A stretch of DNA of 64,000 nt from Rhopalosiphum padi. Its lineage: Eukaryota; Arthropoda; Insecta; Hemiptera; Aphididae. Positions 11,807 to 23,700 of the stretch are shown one piece after another (the first letter of the stretch is position 1; every line of letters starts with the position of its first letter). The stretch lies in contig NC_083597.1 of the NCBI RefSeq assembly GCF_020882245.1, forward strand, positions 49,640,152-49,704,151, written 5' to 3'. The position numbers were made by a program, and so were the translations under genes. Under the pieces are notes generated by a model. That model was not told the origin of the DNA and made no database searches. It worked only from the letters and a program-made list of their open reading frames with translations.

Positions 11807-12502
11807 ATTTTCATTTATGTTGTCCAATCTAACTTTATGTTGGCCAATTTAAATTCATGTTGTCCAATCATAAAAAATGTTGTCCAAAAAAAAAATGTCC
11901 AATCTAACTTTATGTTGGCCAAATTAAATTCATGTTGTCCAATCTTAAAAAATGTTATAAAAAAAAAATGTTGTCCAATCTAACTTTATTTTGGACAATT
12001 TTAATTCATGTTGCCCAATCTAACTTTATGTTGGCCAATTTTAATAAATGTTGTCCAATCTAACTTTATGTTGGCAAATTTTAAAAAATGTTGTCCAATC
12101 TAACTTTATGTTGGCCAATTTTAATAAATGTTGTCCAATCTAACTTTATGTTGGCAAATTTTAATTCATGTTGTCCAATCTTAAAAAATGTTGTCCAATC
12201 ATAAAAAATGTTGTCCAAAAAAAATGTCCAAAAAAATAAATGTTGTCCAATCTAACTTTATGTTGGCCAATTTAAATTCATGTTGTCCAATCATAAAAAA
12301 TGTTGTCCAAAAAAAAAATGTTGTCCAATCTAACTTTATTTTGGCCAATTTAAATTCAAGTTGTCCAATCATAAAAAATGTTGTCCAAAAAAAAATGTCC
12401 AAAAAAATAAATGTTGTCCAATCTAACTTTATTTTGGCCAATTTAAATTCAAGTTGTCCAATCTTAATAAATGTTGTCCAAAAAAATAAATGTTTAATCT
12501 TT
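11807..12502. repeat. A-family segment 8
   Basis: A segment of 696 bp, the copy of segment 6 in the second 2739-bp repeat. Confidence 0.95.
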
Positions 12503-13269
12503 CGGCTGGAAATTAGTACAGTCTGGATAGTTGGACAGGCTGGACAGGTTGGATAGTTGGACAGGCTGGATAGTTGGACAGGATGGACAGGTTGGATAGT
12601 TGGAAAGGTTGGAAATAAGAACAGGCTGGACAGGCTGGAAAGTTGGATAGTTGGACAGGCTGGATAGTTGGACAGGATGGACAGGTTGGATAGTTGGAAA
12701 GGTTGGAAATAAGAACAGGCTGGACAGGCTGGAAAGTTGGATAGTTGGACAGGCTGGATAGTTGGACAGGATGGACAGGTTGGAAAGTTGGACAGGCTGG
12801 ACAGGTTGGATAGTTGGACAGGCTGGAAAGTTGGACAGGCTGGACAGGTTAGAAAGTTGGACAGGCTGGACAGGTTGGAAAGTTGGTCAGGCTGGACAGG
12901 TTGGAAAGTTGGACAGGCTGGACAGGTTGGATAGTTGGACAGGCTGGACAGTTTGGATAGTTGGACAGGCTGGAAAGTTGGACAGGCTGGACAGGTTAGA
13001 AAGTTGGACAGGCTGGAAAGTTGGACAGGCTGGAAAGTTGGACAGGCTGGATAGTTGGACAGGATGGAAAGTTGGACAGGCTTGACAGGTTGGATAGTTG
13101 GACAGGCTGGACAGGTTGGATAGTTGGACAGGCTGGACAGGTTGGAAAGTTGGACAGGCTGGACATGTTGGATAGTTGGACAGGCTGGACAGTTGGACAG
13201 GCTGGACAGGTTGGAAAGTTAGACAGGTTGGAAAGTTGGACAGGTTGGATAGTTGGAATGGCTGGAAAG
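12503..13269. repeat. G-family block 9
   Basis: G block of 767 bp, the copy of block 7 at 2739 bp. I see no difference in the parts compared. Confidence 0.95.
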
Positions 13270-13795
13270 ATTTTCATTTATGTTGTCCAATCTAACTTTA
13301 TGTTGGCCAATTTAAATTCATGTTGTCCAATCATAAAAAATGTTGTCCAAAAAAAAAATGTCCAATCTAACTTTATGTTGGCCAAATTAAATTCATGTTG
13401 TCCAATCTTAAAAAATGTTATAAAAAAAAAATGTTGTCCAATCTAACTTTATTTTGGACAATTTTAATTCATGTTGCCCAATCTAACTTTATGTTGGCCA
13501 ATTTTAATAAATGTTGTCCAATCTAACTTTATGTTGGCAAATTTTAAAAAATGTTGTCCAATCTAACTTTATGTTGGCCAATTTTAATAAATGTTGTCCA
13601 ATCTAACTTTATGTTGGCAAATTTTAATTCATGTTGTCCAATCTTAAAAAATGTTGTCCAATCATAAAAAATGTTGTCCAAAAAAAAATGTCCAAAAAAA
13701 TAAATGTTGTCCAATCTAACTTTATTTTGGCCAATTTAAATTCAAGTTGTCCAATCTTAATAAATGTTGTCCAAAAAAATAAATGTTTAATCTTT
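13270..13795. repeat. A-family segment 9
   Basis: A segment of 526 bp, the copy of segment 7 at 2739 bp. Confidence 0.95.
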
Positions 13796-14545
13796 CGGCT
13801 GGAAATTAGTACAGTCTGGATAGTTGGACAGGCTGGACAGGTTGGATAGTTGGACAGGCTGGATAGTTGGACAGGATGGACAGGTTGGATAGTTGGAAAG
13901 GTTGGAAATAAGAACAGGCTGGACAGGCTGGAAAGTTGGATAGTTGGACAGGCTGGATAGTTGGACAGGATGGACAGGTTGGATAGTTGGAAAGGTTGGA
14001 AATAAGAACAGGCTGGACAGGCTGGAAAGTTGGATAGTTGGACAGGCTGGATAGTTGGACAGGATGGACAGGTTGGAAAGTTGGACAGGCTGGACAGGTT
14101 GGATAGTTGGACAGGCTGGAAAGTTGGACAGGCTGGACAGGTTAGAAAGTTGGACAGGCTGGACAGGTTGGAAAGTTGGTCAGGCTGGACAGTTTGGAAA
14201 GTTGGACAGGCTGGACAGGTTGGATAGTTGGACAGGCTGGACAGTTTGGATAGTTGGACAGGCTGGAAAGTTGGACAGGCTGGACAGGTTGGATAGTTGG
14301 ACAGGCTGGAAAGTTGGACAGGCTGGATAGTTGGACAGGATGGAAAGTTGGACAGGCTTGACAGGTTGGATAGTTGGACAGGCTGGACAGGTTGGATAGT
14401 TGGACAGGCTGGACAGGTTGGAAAGTTGGACAGGCTGGACATGTTGGATAGTTGTACAGGCTGGACAGTTGGACAGGCTGGACAGGTTGGAAAGTTAGAC
14501 AGGTTGGAAAGTTGGACAGGTTGGATAGTTGGAATGGCTGGAAAG
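13796..14545. repeat. G-family block 10
   Basis: G block of 750 bp, the copy of block 8 at 2739 bp. It carries a private G-to-T change near 14455 (GTTGTACAGG instead of GTTGGACAGG), which is useful for telling the copies apart. Confidence 0.95.
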
Positions 14546-15469
14546 ATTTTCATTTATGTTGTCCAATCTAACTTTATGTTGGCCAATTTAAATTCATGTT
14601 GTCCAATCATAAAAAATGTTGTCCAAAAAAAAAATGTCCAATCTAACTTTATGTTGGCCAAATTAAATTCATGTTGTCCAATCTTAAAAAATGTTATAAA
14701 AAAAAAATGTTGTCCAATCTAACTTTATTTTGGACAATTTTAATTCATGTTGCCCAATCTAACTTTATGTTGGCCAATTTTAATAAATGTTGTCCAATCT
14801 AACTTTATGTTGGCCAATTTAAATTCATGTTGTCCAATCATAAAAAATGTTGTCCAAAAAAAAAATGTCCAATCTAACTTTATGTTGGCCAAATTAAATT
14901 CATGTTGTCCAATCTTAAAAAATGTTATAAAAAAAAAATGTTGTCCAATCTAACTTTATTTTGGACAATTTTAATTCATGTTGCCCAATCTAACTTTATG
15001 TTGGCCAATTTTAATAAATGTTGTCCAATCTAACTTTATGTTGGCAAATCTTAAAAAATGTTGTCCAATCTTAAAAAATGTTGTCCAATCATAAAAAATG
15101 TTGTCCAAAAAAAATGTCCAAAAAAATAAATGTTGTCCAATCTAACTTTATGTTGGCCAATTTAAATTCATGTTGTCCAATCATAAAAAATGTTGTCCAA
15201 AAAAAAAATGTTGTCCAATCTAACTTTATGTTGGCCAAATTAAATTCATGTTGTCCAATCTTAAAAAATGTTATAAAAAAAAAAATGTTGTCCAATCTAA
15301 CTTTATTTTGGCCAATTTAAATTCAAGTTGTCCAATCATAAAAAATGTTGTCCAAAAAAAAATGTCCAAAAAAATAAATGTTGTCCAATCTAACTTTATT
15401 TTGGCCAATTTAAATTCAAGTTGTCCAATCTTAATAAATGTTGTCCAAAAAAATAAATGTTTAATCTTT
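14546..15469. repeat. A-family segment 10
   Basis: A segment of 924 bp, longer than its neighbours. It contains a direct internal duplication with 231-bp spacing (about 14565-14795 repeated after about 14796), so the sequence around 14581 recurs at 14812. The right part resembles segments 6 and 8. Confidence 0.93.
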
Positions 15470-16416
15470 CGGCTGGAAATTAGTACAGTCTGGATAGTTG
15501 GACAGGCTGGACAGGTTGGATAGTTGGACAGGCTGGATAGTTGGACAGGATGGACAGGTTGGATAGTTGGAAAGGTTGGAAATAAGAACAGGCTGGACAG
15601 GCTGGAAAGTTGGATAGTTGGACAGGCTGGATAGTTGGACAGGATGGACAGGTTGGATAGTTGGAAAGGTTGGAAATAAGAACAGGCTGGACAGGCTGGA
15701 AAGTTGGATAGTTGGACAGGCTGGATAGTTGGACAGGATGGACAGGTTGGAAAGTTGGACAGGCTGGACAGGTTGGATAGTTGGACAGGCTGGAAAGTTG
15801 GACAGGCTGGACAGGTTAGAAAGTTGGACAGGCTGGAAAGTTGGACAGGCTGGACAGGTTGGAAAGTTGGTCAGGCTGGACAGGTTGGAAAGTTGGACAG
15901 GCTGGACAGGTTGGATAGTTGGACAGGCTGGACAGTTTGGATAGTTGGACAGGCTGGAAAGTTGGACAGGCTGGACAGGTTGGATAGTTGGACAGGCTGG
16001 AAAGTTGGACAGGCTGGACAGGTTAGAAAGTTGTACAGGCTGGAAAGTTGGACAGGCTGGAAAGTTGGAAAGGTTGGAAATAAGAACAGGCTGGACAGGT
16101 TGGAAAGTTGGACAGGCTGGACAGGTTGGATAGTTGGACAGGTTGGATAGTTGGACAGGCTGGACAGTTTGGATAGTTGGACAGGCTGGAAAGTTGGACA
16201 GGCTGGACAGGTTAGAAAGTTGGACAGGCTGGAAAGTTGGACAGGCTGGAAAGTTGGACAGGCTGGATAGTTGGACAGGATGGAAAGTTGGACAGGCTTG
16301 ACAGGTTGGATAGTTGGACAGGCTGGACAGGTTGGATAGTTGGACAGGCTGGACAGGTTGGAAAGTTAGACAGGTTGGAAAGTTGGACAGGTTGGATAGT
16401 TGGAATGGCTGGAAAG
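15470..16416. repeat. G-family block 11
   Basis: G block of 947 bp that combines the block-4-like interior (about 15704-16150) with the ending of blocks 3 and 6. It lacks the GGACATGTTGG stretch in that ending. A private GTTGTACAGG change lies near 16033. Confidence 0.95.
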
Positions 16417-16942
16417 ATTTTCATTTATGTTGTCCAATCTAACTTTATGTTGGCCAATTTAAATTCATGTTGTCCAATCATAAAAAATGTTGTCCAAAAA
16501 AAAAATGTCCAATCTAACTTTATGTTGGCCAAATTAAATTCATGTTGTCCAATCTTAAAAAATGTTATAAAAAAAAAATGTTGTCCAATCTAACTTTATT
16601 TTGGACAATTTTAATTCATGTTGCCCAATCTAACTTTATGTTGGCCAATTTTAATAAATGTTGTCCAATCTAACTTTATGTTGGCAAATTTTAAAAAATG
16701 TTGTCCAATCTAACTTTATGTTGGCCAATTTTAATAAATGTTGTCCAATCTAACTTTATGTTGGCAAATTTTAATTCATGTTGTCCAATCTTAAAAAATG
16801 TTGTCCAATCATAAAAAATGTTGTCCAAAAAAAAATGTCCAAAAAAATAAATGTTGTCCAATCTAACTTTATTTTGGCCAATTTAAATTCAAGTTGTCCA
16901 ATCTTAATAAATGTTGTCCAAAAAAATAAATGTTTAATCTTT
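16417..16942. repeat. A-family segment 11
   Basis: A segment of 526 bp of the segment 7/9 type. With block 12 it forms one more copy of the 1276-bp half of the 2739-bp repeat, 5886 bp downstream of the segment 7-block 8 copy. Confidence 0.95.
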
Positions 16943-17692
16943 CGGCTGGAAATTAGTACAGTCTGGATAGTTGGACAGGCTGGACAGGTTGGATAGTTGG
17001 ACAGGCTGGATAGTTGGACAGGATGGACAGGTTGGATAGTTGGAAAGGTTGGAAATAAGAACAGGCTGGACAGGCTGGAAAGTTGGATAGTTGGACAGGC
17101 TGGATAGTTGGACAGGATGGACAGGTTGGATAGTTGGAAAGGTTGGAAATAAGAACAGGCTGGACAGGCTGGAAAGTTGGATAGTTGGACAGGCTGGATA
17201 GTTGGACAGGATGGACAGGTTGGAAAGTTGGACAGGCTGGACAGGTTGGATAGTTGGACAGGCTGGAAAGTTGGACAGGCTGGACAGGTTAGAAAGTTGG
17301 ACAGGCTGGACAGGTTGGAAAGTTGGTCAGGCTGGACAGGTTGGAAAGTTGGACAGGCTGGACAGGTTGGATAGTTGGACAGGCTGGACAGTTTGGATAG
17401 TTGGACAGGCTGGAAAGTTGGACAGGCTGGACAGGTTGGATAGTTGGACAGGCTGGAAAGTTGGACAGGCTGGATAGTTGGACAGGATGGAAAGTTGGAC
17501 AGGCTTGACAGGTTGGATAGTTGGACAGGCTGGACAGGTTGGATAGTTGGACAGGCTGGACAGGTTGGAAAGTTGGACAGGCTGGACATGTTGGATAGTT
17601 GGACAGGCTGGACAGTTGGACAGGCTGGACAGGTTGGAAAGTTAGACAGGTTGGAAAGTTGGACAGGTTGGATAGTTGGAATGGCTGGAAAG
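16943..17692. repeat. G-family block 12
   Basis: G block of 750 bp of the block 8/10 type. It has the common GGACAGGTTGGAAAG form where blocks 8 and 10 have GGACAGTTTGG, so it may be the older state or a conversion product. Confidence 0.95.
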
Positions 17693-18218
17693 ATTTTCAT
17701 TTATGTTGTCCAATCTAACTTTATGTTGGCCAATTTAAATTCATGTTGTCCAATCATAAAAAATGTTGTCCAAAAAAAAAATGTCCAATCTAACTTTATG
17801 TTGGCCAAATTAAATTCATGTTGTCCAATCTTAAAAAATGTTATAAAAAAAAAATGTTGTCCAATCTAACTTTATTTTGGACAATTTTAATTCATGTTGC
17901 CCAATCTAACTTTATGTTGGCCAATTTTAATAAATGTTGTCCAATCTAACTTTATGTTGGCAAATTTTAAAAAATGTTGTCCAATCTAACTTTATGTTGG
18001 CCAATTTTAATAAATGTTGTCCAATCTAACTTTATGTTGGCAAATTTTAATTCATGTTGTCCAATCTTAAAAAATGTTGTCCAATCATAAAAAATGTTGT
18101 CCAAAAAAAAATGTCCAAAAAAATAAATGTTGTCCAATCTAACTTTATTTTGGCCAATTTAAATTCAAGTTGTCCAATCTTAATAAATGTTGTCCAAAAA
18201 AATAAATGTTTAATCTTT
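17693..18218. repeat. A-family segment 12
   Basis: A segment of 526 bp, an immediate further copy of segment 11 separated only by block 12 (1276-bp spacing). Confidence 0.95.
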
Positions 18219-19116
18219 CGGCTGGAAATTAGTACAGTCTGGATAGTTGGACAGGCTGGACAGGTTGGATAGTTGGACAGGCTGGATAGTTGGACAGGAT
18301 GGACAGGTTGGATAGTTGGAAAGGTTGGAAATAAGAACAGGCTGGACAGGCTGGACAGGCTGGAAAGTTGGATAGTTGGACAGGCTGGATAGTTGGACAG
18401 GATGGACAGGTTGGATAGTTGGAAAGGTTGGAAATAAGAACAGGCTGGACAGGCTGGAAAGTTGGATAGTTGGACAGGCTGGATAGTTGGACAGGATGGA
18501 CAGGTTGGAAAGTTGGACAGGCTGGACAGGTTGGATAGTTGGACAGGCTGGAAAGTTGGACAGGCTGGACAGGTTAGAAAGTTGGACAGGCTGGAAAGTT
18601 GGACAGGCTGGACAGGTTGGAAAGTTGGTCAGGCTGGACAGGTTGGACAGGCTGGACAGGTTGGATAGTTGGACAGGCTGGACAGGTTGGAAAGTTGGAC
18701 AGGCTGGACAGGTTGGAAATAAGAACAGGCTGGACAGGCTGGACAGGCTGGAAAGTTGGATAGTTGGACAGGCTGGATAGTTGGACAGGATGGACAGGTT
18801 GGATAGTTGGAAAGGTTGGAAATAAGAACAGGTTGGACAGGCTGGATAGTTGGACAGGATGGAAAGTTGGAAAGGTTGGAAATAAGAACAGGCTAGACAG
18901 GCTGGACAGGCTGGAAGGTTGGACAGGCTGGACAGGTTGGATAGTTGGACAGGCTGGACAGGTTGGATAGTTGGACAGGCTGGACAGTTTGGATAGTTGG
19001 ACAGGCTGGACAGGTTGGAAAGTTGGACAGGCTGGAAAGTTGGACAGGCTGGACAGGTTGGAAAGTTAGACAGGTTGGAAAGTTGGACAGGTTGGATAGT
19101 TGGAATGGCTGGAAAG
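18219..19116. repeat. G-family block 13
   Basis: G block of 898 bp with several GGAAATAAGAACAGG markers and a right end (about 18840-19116) shared with block 15. Its right flank goes directly into ATCTTAATAA units, a flank type seen only after blocks 13 and 15. Confidence 0.95.
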
Positions 19117-19883
19117 ATTTTCATTTATGTTGTCCAATCTTAATAAATGTTGTCCAATCTAACTTTATGTTGGCAAATTTAAATTCATGTTGTCCAATCA
19201 TAAAAAATGTTGTCCAATCATAAAAAATGTTGTCCAAAAAAAATGTCCAAAAAAATAAATGTTGTCCAATCTAACTTTATGTTGGTCAAATTAAATTCAT
19301 GTTGTCCAATCTTAATAAATGTTGTCCAATCTTAAAAAATGTTGTCCAATCATAAAAAATGTTGTCCAAAAAAAATGTCCAAAAAAATAAATGTTGTCCA
19401 ATCTAACTTTATGTTGGTCAAATTAAATTCATGTTGTCCAATCTTAAAAAATGTTATAAAAAAAAAATGTTGTCCAATCTAACTTTATTTTGGCCAATTA
19501 AAATTCATGTTGTCCAATCTTAATAAATGTTGTACAATCTAACTTTTTTTTGGCCAATTTAAATTCATGTTGTCCAATCTTAATAAATGTTGTCCAATCT
19601 TAAAGAATGTTGTCCAATCATAAAAAAAGGTTGTCGAAAAAAAATGTCCAAAAAAATAAATGTTGTCCAGTCTAACTTTTTTTGGCTTATTTTAATTCAT
19701 GTTGTCCAATCTTAATAAATGTTGTCCAATCTTAAAAAATGTTGTCCAATCATAAAAAATGTTATCCAAAAAAAAATGTCCAAAAAAATAAATGTTGTCC
19801 AATCTAACTTTATTTTGGCCAATTTAAATTCATGTTGTCCAATCTTAATAAATGTTGTCCAAAAAAATAAATGTTTAATCTTT
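19117..19883. repeat. A-family segment 13 (divergent patch)
   Basis: A segment of 767 bp. About 19605-19700 holds an unusual cluster of private changes: TTAAAGAATG, AGGTTGTCGAAAA (a rare CpG for this family), GTCCAGTC and GGCTTATTTT. The rest is regular A units. It ends with the CATGTTGTCC flank type shared with segments 16, 17 and 18. Confidence 0.93.
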
Positions 19884-20744
19884 CGGCTGGAAATTAGTAC
19901 AGTCTGGATAGTTTGACAGGCTGGACAGGTTGGATAGTTGGACAGGCTGGATAGTTGGACAGGATGGACAGGTTGGATAGTTGGAAAGGTTGGAAATAAG
20001 AACAGGCTGGACAGGCTGGACAGGCTGGAAAGTTGGATAGTTGGACAGGCTGGATAGTTGGACAGGATGGACAGGTTGGATAGTTGGAAAGGTTGGAAAT
20101 AAGAACAGGCTGGACAGGCTGGAAAGTTGGATAGTTGGACAGGCTGGATAGTTGGACAGGATGGACAGGTTGGATAGTTGGAAAGGTTGGAAATAAGAAC
20201 AGGCTGGACAGGCTGGACAGGCTGGAAAGTTGGATAGTTGGACAGGCTGGATAGTTGGACAGGATGGACAGGTTGGATAGTTGGAAAGGTTGGAAATAAG
20301 AACAGGCTGGACAGGCTGGAAAGTTGGATAGTTGGACAGGCTGGATAGTTGGACAGGATGGACAGGTTGGAAAGTTGGACAGGCTGGACAGGTTGGATAG
20401 TTGGACAGGCTGGAAAGTTGGACAGGCTGGACAGGTTAGAAAGTTGGACAGGCTGGAAAGTTGGACAGGCTGGACAGGTTGGAAAGTTGGACAGGCTAGA
20501 AGGTTGGACAGGCTGGACAGGTTGGATAGTTGGACAGGCTGGACAGGTTGGAAAGTTGGACAGGCTGGACAGGTTGGATAGTTGGACAGGCTGGACAGTT
20601 TGGATAGTTGGACAGGCTGGAAAGTTGGACAGGCTGGACAGGTTGGAAAGTTGGACAGGCTGGAAAGTTGGACAGATTGGACAGGTTGGAAAGTTAGACA
20701 GGTTGGAAAGTTGGACAGGTTGGATAGTTGGAATGGCTGGAAAG
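19884..20744. repeat. G-family block 14
   Basis: G block of 861 bp, same length as block 17, 13,437 bp away. It opens with the AGTTTGACAGG variant found only in blocks 14, 17 and 18. It then has four internal units spaced 103, 94, 103 and 94 bp from 19,967 to 20,360. Near its right end is a GGACAGATTGG variant. The right flank has GAATTC at 20789-20794. Confidence 0.95.
19967..20360. repeat. 94/103-bp internal units in block 14
   Basis: Units begin GACAGGTTGGATAG at 19967, 20070, 20164 and 20267, and the series ends at 20361. Spacings alternate 103, 94, 103, 94, the longer ones having one additional 9-bp GGCTGGACA-type unit. The 197-bp dimer is thus present twice. The same series recurs in blocks 17 (from 33,404) and 18 (from 38,729). 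Blocks 4 and 7-12 have plain 94-bp units. Confidence 0.85.
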
Positions 20745-23700
20745 ATTTTCATTTATGTTGTCCAATCTAACTTTATTTTGGCCAATTTGAATTCATGTTG
20801 TCCAATCTTAATAAATGTTGTCCAATCTAACTTTATGTTGGCAAATTTAAATTCATGTTGTCCAATCATAAAAAATGTTGTCCAAAAAAAAAATGTTGTC
20901 TAATCTTACTTTATTTTGGCCAATTTAAATTCATGTTGTCCAATCTTAATAAATGTTGTCCAATCTTAAAAAATGTTGTCCAATCATAAAAAATGTTGTC
21001 CAAAAAAAATGTCCAAAAAAATAAATGTTGTCCAATCTAACTTTATGTTGGTCAAATTAAATTCATGTTGTCCAATCTTAAAAAATGTTATAAAAAAAAA
21101 ATGTTGTCCAATCTAACTTTATTTTGGACAATTTTAATTCATGTTGCCCAATCTAACTTTATGTTGGCAAATTTTAATTCATGTTGTCAAATCATAAAAA
21201 ATGTTGTCCAAAAAAAAAATGTTGTCCAATCTAACTTTATGTTGGCCAAATTAAATTCATGTTGTCCAATCTTAAAAAATGTTGTCCAATCATAAAAAAT
21301 GTTGTCCAAAAAAAAATGTCCAAAAAAAAAATGTTGTCTAATCTAACTTTATTTTGGCCAATTTAAATTCATGTTGTCCAATCTTAATAAATGTTGTCCA
21401 ATCTTAAAAAATGTTGTCCAAAAAAAATGTCCAAAAAAAAAATGTTGTCCAATCTAACTTTTTTTTGGCCAATTTAAATTCATGTTGTCCAATCTTAAAA
21501 AATGTTGTCCAATCATAAAAAATGTTGTACAAAAAAAAAATGTCCAAAAAAATAAATGTTGTCCAATCTAACTTTATGTTGGCAAATTATAAAAAAATGT
21601 TGTCCAATCTAACTTTATGTTGGCCAATTTTAATAAATGTTGTCCAATCTAACTTTATGTTGGCAAATTTTAATTCATGTTGTCCAATCTTAAAAAATGT
21701 TGTCCAATCATAAAAAAAGTTGTCCAAAAAAAAATGTCCAAAAAAAAAATGTTGTCTAATCTAACTTTATTTTGGCCAATTTAAATTCATGTTGTCCAAT
21801 CTTAATAAATGTTGTCCAATCTAACTTTATGTTGGCAAATTTTAATTCATGTTGTCCAATCATAAAAAATGTTGTCCAAAAAAAAAATGTTGTCTAATCT
21901 AACTTTATTTTGGCCAATTTAAATTCATGTTGTCCAATCTTAATAAATGTTGTCCAATCTTAAAAAATGTTGTCCAATCTTAAAAAATGTTGTCCAATCA
22001 CAAAAAATGTTGTCCAAAAAAAATGTCCAAAAAAATAAATGTTGTCCAATCTAACTTTATGTTGGCCAAATTAAATTCATGTTGTCCAATCTTAAAAAAT
22101 GTCCAAAAAAAAAATGTTGTCCAATCTAACTTTTTTTTGGCCAATTTAAATTCATGTTGTCCAATCTTAAAAAATGTTGTCCAATCATAAAAAATGTTGT
22201 ACAAAAAAAAAATGCCCAAAAAAATAAATGTTGTCCAATCTAACTTTATGTTGGCAAATTTTAAAAAATGTTGTCCAATCTAACTTTTTGTTGGCCAATT
22301 TTAATAAATGTTGTCCAATCTAACTTTATGTTGGCAAATTTTAATTCATGTTGTCCAATCTTAATAAATGTTGTCCAATCTAACTTTATGTTGGCAAATT
22401 TTAATTCATGTTGTCCAATCATAAAAAATGTTGTCCAAAAAAAAAATGTTGTCTAATCTAACTTTATTTTGGCCAATTTAAATTCATGTTGTCCAATCTT
22501 AATAAATGTTGTCCAATCTTAAAAAATGTTGTCTAAAAAAAAATGTCCAAAAAAATAAATGTTGCCCAATCTAACTTTATGTTGGCAAATTTTAATTCAT
22601 GTTGTCAAATCATAAAAAATGTTGTCCAAAAAAAAAATGTCCAAAAAAATAAATGTTGTCTAATCTAACTTTATGTTGGCAAATTTTAAAAAATGTTGTC
22701 CAATCTTAAAAAATGTTGTCCAACCATAAAAAATGTTGTCCAATCATAAAAAATGTTGTCCAAAAAAAATGTCCAAAAAAATAAATGTTGTCCAATCTAA
22801 CTTTATGTTGGCAAATTTTAATAAATGTTGTCCAATCTTAAAAAATGTTGTCCAATCATAAAAAAAGTTGTCCAAAAAAAAAATGTCCAAAAAAATAAAT
22901 GTCCAATCTAACTTTATGTTGGCAAATTTTAAAAAATGTTGTCCAATCTAACTATGTTGGCCAATTTTAATAAATGTTGTCCAATCTAACTTTATGTTGG
23001 CAAATTTAAATTCATGTTGTCCAATCTTAATAAATGTTATCCAATCTTAAAAAATGTTGTCCAATCTTAATAAATGTTATAAAAAAAAATGTCCAATCTA
23101 ACTTTATTTTGGCCAATTTAAATTCATGTTGTCCAATCTTAATAAATGTTGTCCAATCTTAAAAAATGTTGTCCAATCATAAAAAATGTTGTCCAAAAAA
23201 AATGTCCAAAAAAATAAATGTTGTCCAATCTAACTTTATGTTGGTCAAATTAAATTCATGTTGTCCAATCTTAAAAAATGTTATAAAAAAAAAATGTTGT
23301 CCAATCTAACTTTATTTTGGACAATTTTAATTCATGTTGCCCAATCTAACTTTATGTTGGCAAATTTTAATTCATGTTGTCAAATCATAAAAAATGTTGT
23401 CCAAAAAAAAAATGTTGTCCAATCTAACTTTATGTTGGCCAAATTAAATTCATGTTGTCCAATCTTAAAAAATGTTGTCCAATCATAAAAAATGTTGTCC
23501 AAAAAAAATGTCCAAAAAAAAAATGTTGTCTAATCTAACTTTATTTTGGCCAATTTAAATTCATGTTGTCCAATCTTAAAAAATGTTGTCCAATCATAAA
23601 AAATGTTGTACAAAAAAAAAATGTCCAAAAAAATAAATGTTGTCCAATCTAACTTTATGTTGGCAAATTATAAAAAAATGTTGTCCAATCTAACTTTATG

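Larger units (their letters stand above)
9068..14545. repeat. 2739-bp dimeric higher-order repeat, two copies
   Basis: Copy 1 is 9068-11806 and copy 2 is 11807-14545. Each is A (696) + G (767) + A (526) + G (750), that is 1463 + 1276 bp. All four element lengths match exactly between copies. The only difference noticed is the T near 14455. Confidence 0.93.
16417..18218. repeat. Further 1276-bp half unit plus A segment
   Basis: 16,417-17,692 repeats the A(526)+G(750) half of the 2739-bp unit, and 17,693-18,218 repeats the A(526) element once more. The series is therefore dimer, dimer, segment 10 with block 11, monomer, partial. Confidence 0.88.

Noticed and set aside
10885..11814. Minus-strand open frame of 309 codons, with similar ones at 13624-14553, 16771-17700, 18210-19124, 19712-20752, 33221-34189 and 38656-39600
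   Set aside because: The translation only cycles through SNLSSLSNFPTCPACPTIQP-like repeats. The plus strand of G blocks has few TTA, CTA or TCA triplets, so stops are rare in every minus frame. The frames run without change of character into A satellite and lack any recognisable domain or gene context.
8265..18218. Treating the near-identical copies as certain biological duplications
   Set aside because: Identity this high in satellite DNA can also come from assembly error. The sequence alone cannot exclude that, so copy numbers are reported as seen here only.
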